Shown one piece after another: positions 59,839 to 64,000 of a stretch of DNA of 64,000 bases. Under the pieces are notes generated by a model that was given only the letters and a program-made list of their open reading frames with translations, was not told the DNA's origin and searched no databases. The stretch is from positions 91,078-155,077 of the forward strand of contig JAFGBT010000006.1 in assembly GCA_016933025.1 (NCBI GenBank). The letters are read 5' to 3'. Source of the stretch: Spirochaetota bacterium (GTDB lineage: Bacteria > Spirochaetota > UBA4802 > UBA5550). Numbering within the stretch: the stretch's first letter is position 1; each line of letters opens with the position of its first letter. The position numbers were made by a program, and so were the translations under genes.

Positions 59839-60626
59839 CGTAAACCTCCACCCGCCTTTTCATGCGCGAACAGCGCCGCGCCGATGGCGCCGGCCATCTG
59901 CGGGTCGTACCGCCGTATACGCTTGATCCTCACGCCCAAAAGCTTCTCCAGGGTGCTCACCACGCCGTCGTTTTTCGCCACGCCGCCGGTCATACAGACA
60001 TCTCGCTCGACGCCAACGCTGTTGGCCAGCACGGCCATCCGGCTCGCCATGGCGTTGTTGACGCCGGCGGCGATGTCCTCGATCGGCACCCTGTTGTTCA
60101 GGTGGGCGATGACGTCCGCCTGCGCCCATACCGTGCAGGCCGACGCCAGTGTGATGGGGGCTTGCGCCCGAGCCGACATCTCGCCCAGCTCCTCAAGGCT
60201 TACCCCGAGCACCCGCGCCATGACCTCGAGGAAACGGCCCGTGCCCGAGGCGCACTTGTCGTTGGTCATGAACTTGACCACCCTGCCGTCCCTGTCCAGC
60301 CGCATGGCCTTGCAGTCCTGCCCGCCGATGTCTATGACCATCATGGCCGTGGGAAGGAGCCAGCGGGCTCCTTTTCCATGGCAGGCGATCTCGGTCACGG
60401 CCTCGTTGATGAACTTCATCTTATCGCGGCCGTATCCGGTGCCGACGCAGAAGACGATCTCCTTCATGGAGACGCCGGCCCCTTCCAGCGCGCTCTTCAT
60501 TACCTCGTCGGCCGACTCCCAGGGCTTCGCCTTTGATTTTATCAGCGCCGAATTCAGGATCCTGCCGTCCCTCATGATCACGGCCTTCGATGTCAGGGAA
60601 CCGACGTCGCAACCGGCAACTATCAT
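59835..60626 (-). CDS. 2-hydroxyacyl-CoA dehydratase/BCR-type activase 2
   Basis: 263 aa from the ATG at 60626, which overlaps the dehydratase stop (ATGA). Same ASKHA fold as the next gene: VAGCDVGSLTSKAVIM, FCVGTGYGRDKMKF, MVIDIGGQDCKAMRL, cluster cysteine in NDKCASGTGRFLEVM and second in LASACTVWAQADVIAHL. The latter motif departs from the usual CTVFAESEVISL, so this paralogue differs around the cluster. Two different activases in tandem suggest a heterodimer, as in BcrA/BcrD or BadF/BadG, or two separate partners. Confidence 0.92.
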   Translation of the reverse strand: MIVAGCDVGSLTSKAVIMRDGRILNSALIKSKAKPWESADEVMKSALEGAGVSMKEIVFCVGTGYGRDKMKFINEAVTEIACHGKGARWLLPTAMMVIDIGGQDCKAMRLDRDGRVVKFMTNDKCASGTGRFLEVMARVLGVSLEELGEMSARAQAPITLASACTVWAQADVIAHLNNRVPIEDIAAGVNNAMASRMAVLANSVGVERDVCMTGGVAKNDGVVSTLEKLLGVRIKRIRRYDPQMAGAIGAALFAHEKAGGGLR

Positions 60627-62029
60627 AACAACCCCCGTACTTTCAAAAATTCCTCGAATCGCTCCTGCGTCGCCTCCCACGACTCCACGCGGTCATCGAA
60701 TGCGTCCGCGTACATGATAAAGGTGGGTATCCCGGCCTTTTCGGTGTCCCGGGCCATGAGCTTCACCATGCCCCAGGTGTTCCGGCAGCCGGGCGTCCCG
60801 TTGTATACGATGAAATCGGCGCGGTACATCCTCGCCAGGTTCAGGTTGTCCTCCAGCCACATATTGGGCGCGTCGTAGGGCCCCCGTATCGACTTGACCA
60901 TCGGCATGCGCGAGTTCAGCAGCGCCATGCTCCTGATCATCGAATCGAGGTCGGTGAGATCAAGGGAATAGGCGGCGTCTTCCTTGCCGAACTCCTTTAC
61001 GTGCGGCGCGTTCATGGCCCAGGAGCGGCTCAGGATGTTCCCCTCATAGCAGATCCCGTTCCGGTCGAGCATCTGCCAGAGGCGCATGCTCTGGGTGTAG
61101 TGGTCGATGTAGCACCAGAAGCCCCTGAGCTTCTCTACACCGCCCGTGAGACCCGATATCCCCCGGGCGGCGTTCTCCCTGCCGAGCTTCAACATCGCCT
61201 CAAGCGCGGCCGTGCACTCCTTCATCCCGGCGAACAGGAACCTGCTGCCGTGCACCATAAAGTTGAAGGGTACCGGCAGGGGGTTCGGCACCAGGCGGGC
61301 GAGGTCTTCAATCTCCGCAACGAGTTCGTCCTGCTTCTCAATCTCACGCATCACCTCCCTCAGGCGATCGAGATCGAGCTTCCTGCCCGAATGCTGCTCG
61401 AGAAAGGCGATGAGCCCCTTGAAATCGCCAATATGGTAGTCATCCGAACGCTCCCCGTCCAGCTGCGGCGGCATGTCGAGCTGAAAGAATGGCTTGTCGA
61501 GGTAGGCGGATGCGAAGGAAAAAGCGTTCGCGTTCGTGTCGCACACCCCCGGCGTATCGGTGACGATCATGTCGATCTCGGCGCCGACGCCAGCCAGGTA
61601 CGCGCCAAGGGACCCCCGCTGGGCCGAGCAGGAGGTCTCGGTGTATCCCACCTCGTTGCAGTAGTCCAGAAACTCGACCGTGCCCCGCTTGTATGACAGG
61701 GTCTGCATGACGGTAAGGACCTCCAGGCAGATCGGCATGATATCGAGCGCGTACATGATGGCGGGCGAGAAGCAGAAGGTGGTGATGGCAGTCTTGAGTC
61801 CGCGCTCGCGCGCGTTCACCAGGTTGTCGAGGTAGGCGGCGCAGCAATCTATGAACTTCTGTCCCGCTTCACCGGTCCCCAGCATGGCCTCCGCAATGCC
61901 CCTGAAATAGGGGATGTATTTTAAAACAGTACGGTATTCTTTTTCGGTCCCCATCTTGATCCTCGACGCGGACGAAAACGCGCTCCAGAGCATCCAGTCG
62001 AAATTGTATTCGCGGGTTTCCCTTCTCAT
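60623..62029 (-). CDS. 2-hydroxyacyl-CoA dehydratase/benzoyl-CoA reductase family subunit A
   Basis: 468 aa of the HgdB/BcrB/DCCP superfamily. Three conserved Cys that usually hold the iron-sulfur cluster are seen: ITTFCFSPAIMYA (Cys86), YTETSCSAQRGS (Cys134) and DTPGVCDTNANAF (Cys163). A second Rossmann-like half contains FWCYIDHYTQSMRLWQML, YEGNILSRSWAM and FIVYNGTPGCRNTWGMVKL. No hydroxyacyl-CoA substrate can be deduced; dehydratase, aryl-CoA reductase and double-cubane-type reductase remain possible. It follows the smaller subunit by 11 bases. Confidence 0.9.
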   Translation of the reverse strand: MRRETREYNFDWMLWSAFSSASRIKMGTEKEYRTVLKYIPYFRGIAEAMLGTGEAGQKFIDCCAAYLDNLVNARERGLKTAITTFCFSPAIMYALDIMPICLEVLTVMQTLSYKRGTVEFLDYCNEVGYTETSCSAQRGSLGAYLAGVGAEIDMIVTDTPGVCDTNANAFSFASAYLDKPFFQLDMPPQLDGERSDDYHIGDFKGLIAFLEQHSGRKLDLDRLREVMREIEKQDELVAEIEDLARLVPNPLPVPFNFMVHGSRFLFAGMKECTAALEAMLKLGRENAARGISGLTGGVEKLRGFWCYIDHYTQSMRLWQMLDRNGICYEGNILSRSWAMNAPHVKEFGKEDAAYSLDLTDLDSMIRSMALLNSRMPMVKSIRGPYDAPNMWLEDNLNLARMYRADFIVYNGTPGCRNTWGMVKLMARDTEKAGIPTFIMYADAFDDRVESWEATQERFEEFLKVRGLL

Positions 62030-62040
62030 CGCAATGCCTC

Positions 62041-63174
62041 CTATCCCAGACGTTCCAGAAACGCGTCGATGCGCATCCGCATCCGCCCCGATTCCACGAT
62101 CGGCCCGTACTCGCGCTCGAGCCGCATGCAGGGGATTCCTTCCTTCTCGAGATCGCGCTCGAACAGCCCGTTCTCCGACCCGTGAAGGTCGCAGAACCTG
62201 ATGTTCTGCAGTATGACGCCGTCGACCCCGGCCGTCGCGACCTTTTCTTTTATCTTCTTGAGCCGCTCCCTGTATTCGCCGTACATGCGCGGACAGTCGT
62301 TATGAGCGAGCGACCGCTTGGCCAGTTCCTCCACCGGATCGCCTTCCTCGCTCACCAGGTCGCTGTAAAACCGCGAGCCGAAGCAGAGGTTGTCGGCCAC
62401 GACCAGGGCCCTTTCCCCCTCTATGATTTTCACCAGGTCAACATCGTCGTTCGCGCTTCCCAATAGCATCAGGCGCTTCCTGCCGTTCAACTTTTTTGCG
62501 CTCTTCCCGATTTCCTCGACGAGATCGCCGAGGAGCCTGTTGTAGTCGTCGCGGGGCATGGCGGTCCCGGCAAGAACGATGGCAAGCGAATCTGCGCCTG
62601 CTACGGGTGGATCCTTGCGGGTGCGGATTTCATCAAAGCGGTTCATGAGCTCCCGCGTCACATTGTGAACCTTTATCGCCTCAAGCAGTTTTTCGTTCTT
62701 AATTGCAACATTGAAATGGGACTCTGCCGCCCTGATGAGCCTTCTCGTCTCGTCGACGAACCACTTCACGCTGTATTCCGTGTACTTGTGCGGCACGCCG
62801 AAATGGAAGAAAAATCCAGGCATGTGTTCCTTCGTGTCGTCGTGCATCTTCCTCCAGCACTCGTCAAGCCGCCTCATGGAGTCACACCCGGGGGTTATGA
62901 TTGCGCCGTCGAGAAAATCGAAATCGCCCTGTCCGGCAAGCTGCAGCATGCACTTGGGAAGGCTGCATATAAAGGGACCGAAGTAGGTGTCGCCGATGGT
63001 CATGGCGCCGGCTCCGAACCCCCTCACCCGGTACGGGAGAATACCTGCGGCATAAAATATCTCGTCCGGTACGTAGGAACAGGTGTACCCCACGACCTTT
63101 TTCCCCTCGTCCTTCCACTTCTGCACGAAGCGGTTGTTGAGCACCCGGGCGACTTCCCTGAAATCCTCCATCAT
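62041..63174 (-). CDS. 2-hydroxyacyl-CoA dehydratase/benzoyl-CoA reductase family subunit B
   Basis: 377 aa, the partner of the preceding gene. Cysteine motifs: VVGYTCSYVPDEIFYAAGIL (Cys32), GPFICSLPKCMLQLA (Cys70, Cys75) and TPGCDSMRRLDECW (Cys97), all typical of the family. The second half has RLMLLGSANDDVDLVKIIEG, VADNLCFGSRF, GVILQNIRFCDLHGSENGLF (in part) and GIPCMRLEREYGPIVESGRM, which matches the family end. With the 468 aa subunit it should form a heterodimer activated by one or both activases. The start overlaps the stop of the upstream gene (ATGA). Confidence 0.93.
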   Translation of the reverse strand: MMEDFREVARVLNNRFVQKWKDEGKKVVGYTCSYVPDEIFYAAGILPYRVRGFGAGAMTIGDTYFGPFICSLPKCMLQLAGQGDFDFLDGAIITPGCDSMRRLDECWRKMHDDTKEHMPGFFFHFGVPHKYTEYSVKWFVDETRRLIRAAESHFNVAIKNEKLLEAIKVHNVTRELMNRFDEIRTRKDPPVAGADSLAIVLAGTAMPRDDYNRLLGDLVEEIGKSAKKLNGRKRLMLLGSANDDVDLVKIIEGERALVVADNLCFGSRFYSDLVSEEGDPVEELAKRSLAHNDCPRMYGEYRERLKKIKEKVATAGVDGVILQNIRFCDLHGSENGLFERDLEKEGIPCMRLEREYGPIVESGRMRMRIDAFLERLG

Positions 63175-64000
63175 TTCGCCACCTCCCTGCCTAAAAGCGC
63201 CTGGCGGAGGGAGGCAATGGCCTCCTCAATCTCGCCCGGATCATCGTACTCGTCCGGAGACAGGAGCTCTGCCACCCCTTTGATGATCGGGGGGAGCACT
63301 TCGGGCGCGACCGGTTTCATGGATCGCACGATATCATTCGTCAGCCACCGGGCGGTTTCGCCGAGCTCCCGGCTGTCGATGGAATTCATGATCTGAGTCA
63401 GCACGGTCCGAATGACGCCTGGCGTACGCTTCCTTACCTCGTTCAGCTGCGCGGCCAGAATGCTGATGGTTTCCCCCAGCTGCTGCGCGTCGATTTCACC
63501 CATCCCCCTGCTGAATTCCTCGGCGATCTCATCGCTGGTGAAAAGGTTATCGAGGGCATCCGCCTTGCGGCTCAGGGTGCGGATGTCCGAAACAAGCGAT
63601 CTGAAATGGCTCTGGAAAAACTCCCGGGCGAGCGCCTTATTGCTCCCGAGGAGCTCGATGAAATTACCCAGCGTTATCTCCCTGATCTCGGCGAGAAGCG
63701 ACCGGGCCTTGAGCAGCAGATTGACATCAAGAGCAGAGAGCACGCCGGCGACGACATGGTTCACCGCCACGGGGAACTGCGGCTTCCCCTGTTCGCCGAT
63801 GAGGCTGCTCCCGGTATGTATCTTCCTGACCAGCTCGCTCACATGGTTGACCAACGAGCCGATCGCCTGCCCGTCAATGTCTCGCATCAGCGACAGCACC
63901 ACGTCGGCCAGCAGGTCCGGTGCCATCGTGTTCAGCGGCTCGAGGGACTCGCCGATCGATTCGAGCACCGTGTTGAGAACCGACGGCAGCATCGCCAGGA
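63171..64000 (-). CDS. Unknown helical protein, partial at the right edge
   Basis: At least 276 codons; the frame is open to the window edge, so the N-terminus is missing (an in-frame ATG at 63992 is only the first visible). A fully helical, soluble protein with repeating units of similar shape (LLADVVLSLMRDIDGQAIG, DAQQLGETISILAAQLNEV and DSRELGETARWLTNDIVRS), suggesting armadillo- or HEAT-like duplication of about 50 residues. No family recognised. Its stop overlaps the start of the dehydratase subunit, so it belongs to that operon and may be an assembly or membrane-association factor. Confidence 0.75.
   Translation of the reverse strand, partial: LAMLPSVLNTVLESIGESLEPLNTMAPDLLADVVLSLMRDIDGQAIGSLVNHVSELVRKIHTGSSLIGEQGKPQFPVAVNHVVAGVLSALDVNLLLKARSLLAEIREITLGNFIELLGSNKALAREFFQSHFRSLVSDIRTLSRKADALDNLFTSDEIAEEFSRGMGEIDAQQLGETISILAAQLNEVRKRTPGVIRTVLTQIMNSIDSRELGETARWLTNDIVRSMKPVAPEVLPPIIKGVAELLSPDEYDDPGEIEEAIASLRQALLGREVAK

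Noticed and set aside
1..64000. CRISPR arrays, prophage, rRNA, replication origin
   Set aside because: No regularly spaced identical repeats with unique spacers, no phage structural or integrase genes, no rRNA-like sequence and no DnaA-box cluster or dnaA/dnaN context were seen.

Overview
The window is about 64 kb of moderately GC-rich bacterial chromosome, densely packed with mostly co-oriented genes. It probably comes from an anaerobic member of the Spirochaetota, closer to Leptospira-type lineages than to Treponema or Borrelia. This is an inference. It rests on a MurE with the DNPR motif of meso-diaminopimelate-adding enzymes, a short SMC without a recognisable hinge, a 7TM/SpoIIE-phosphatase receptor of the kind common in Leptospira, many FecR, ankyrin, HEAT and NHL envelope proteins, an alternative GlmU-like protein, and a 2-hydroxyacyl-CoA dehydratase/benzoyl-CoA reductase-type operon. 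No rRNA or other species marker is present.

Layout. Positions 1-5650 (minus strand) hold a division/wall cluster mraZ-rsmH-ftsL-murE-murF-mraY. It starts from a clear sigma70 promoter overlapped by phased MraZ boxes, and ftsI is missing between ftsL and murE. Positions 5770-6900 hold a large structured repeat, tRNA-Gly(TCC), and a cupin plus thiamine-binding protein pair. Positions 6870-16700 are accessory: an orphan protein with glycosyltransferase-like motifs, a HEAT/membrane/esterase-like cluster whose esterase has lost its catalytic Ser and His, small lipoproteins, a kinase remnant and a multi-PAS histidine kinase. Positions 16900-22200 encode Pcm and envelope proteins (NHL/VWA, FecR, ankyrin). 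Positions 22400-34650 are housekeeping: uvrA, smc, pyrE, rarA, rpsU. Positions 34787-35655 are an AT-rich Y1/RAYT-type transposase unit. Positions 35700-44700 carry yihY, a TonB-like protein, a GlmU-like protein, an EF-G paralogue, an acetyltransferase-like protein and an aminotransferase. Positions 45155-52316 carry a UPF0182 protein, malQ, tspO and a receptor-phosphatase. Positions 52434-56633 are an operon of a [4Fe-4S] protein, an Xaa-Pro peptidase, efp, a DUF2273-like protein and a TPR protein. Positions 57455-64000 are a tightly overlapping metalloenzyme operon: a partial unknown gene, two dehydratase/reductase-family subunits, two ATP-dependent activases, an acetyl-CoA-synthase-like protein without an A-cluster motif, and a CooC/MinD-type ATPase.

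How it fits together. The most distinctive protein system is the operon at 57455-64000 (perhaps with the ferredoxin-like gene at 55551-56633). Two activases would use ATP to inject low-potential electrons into an iron-sulfur dehydratase/reductase pair, and the CODH/ACS-like parts suggest a link to C1 or nickel chemistry. The most distinctive nucleic-acid features are several palindromic repeat families: three large multi-stem elements sharing an AACAGGAGGTT motif, one of them directly in front of malQ; a short GC-rich palindrome family at gene ends; and two inverted-pair families resembling widespread REP/MITE sequences, together with a RAYT-like transposase. A DMT-like (DUF486) gene is intact except for two amber codons, both at expected tryptophan positions.
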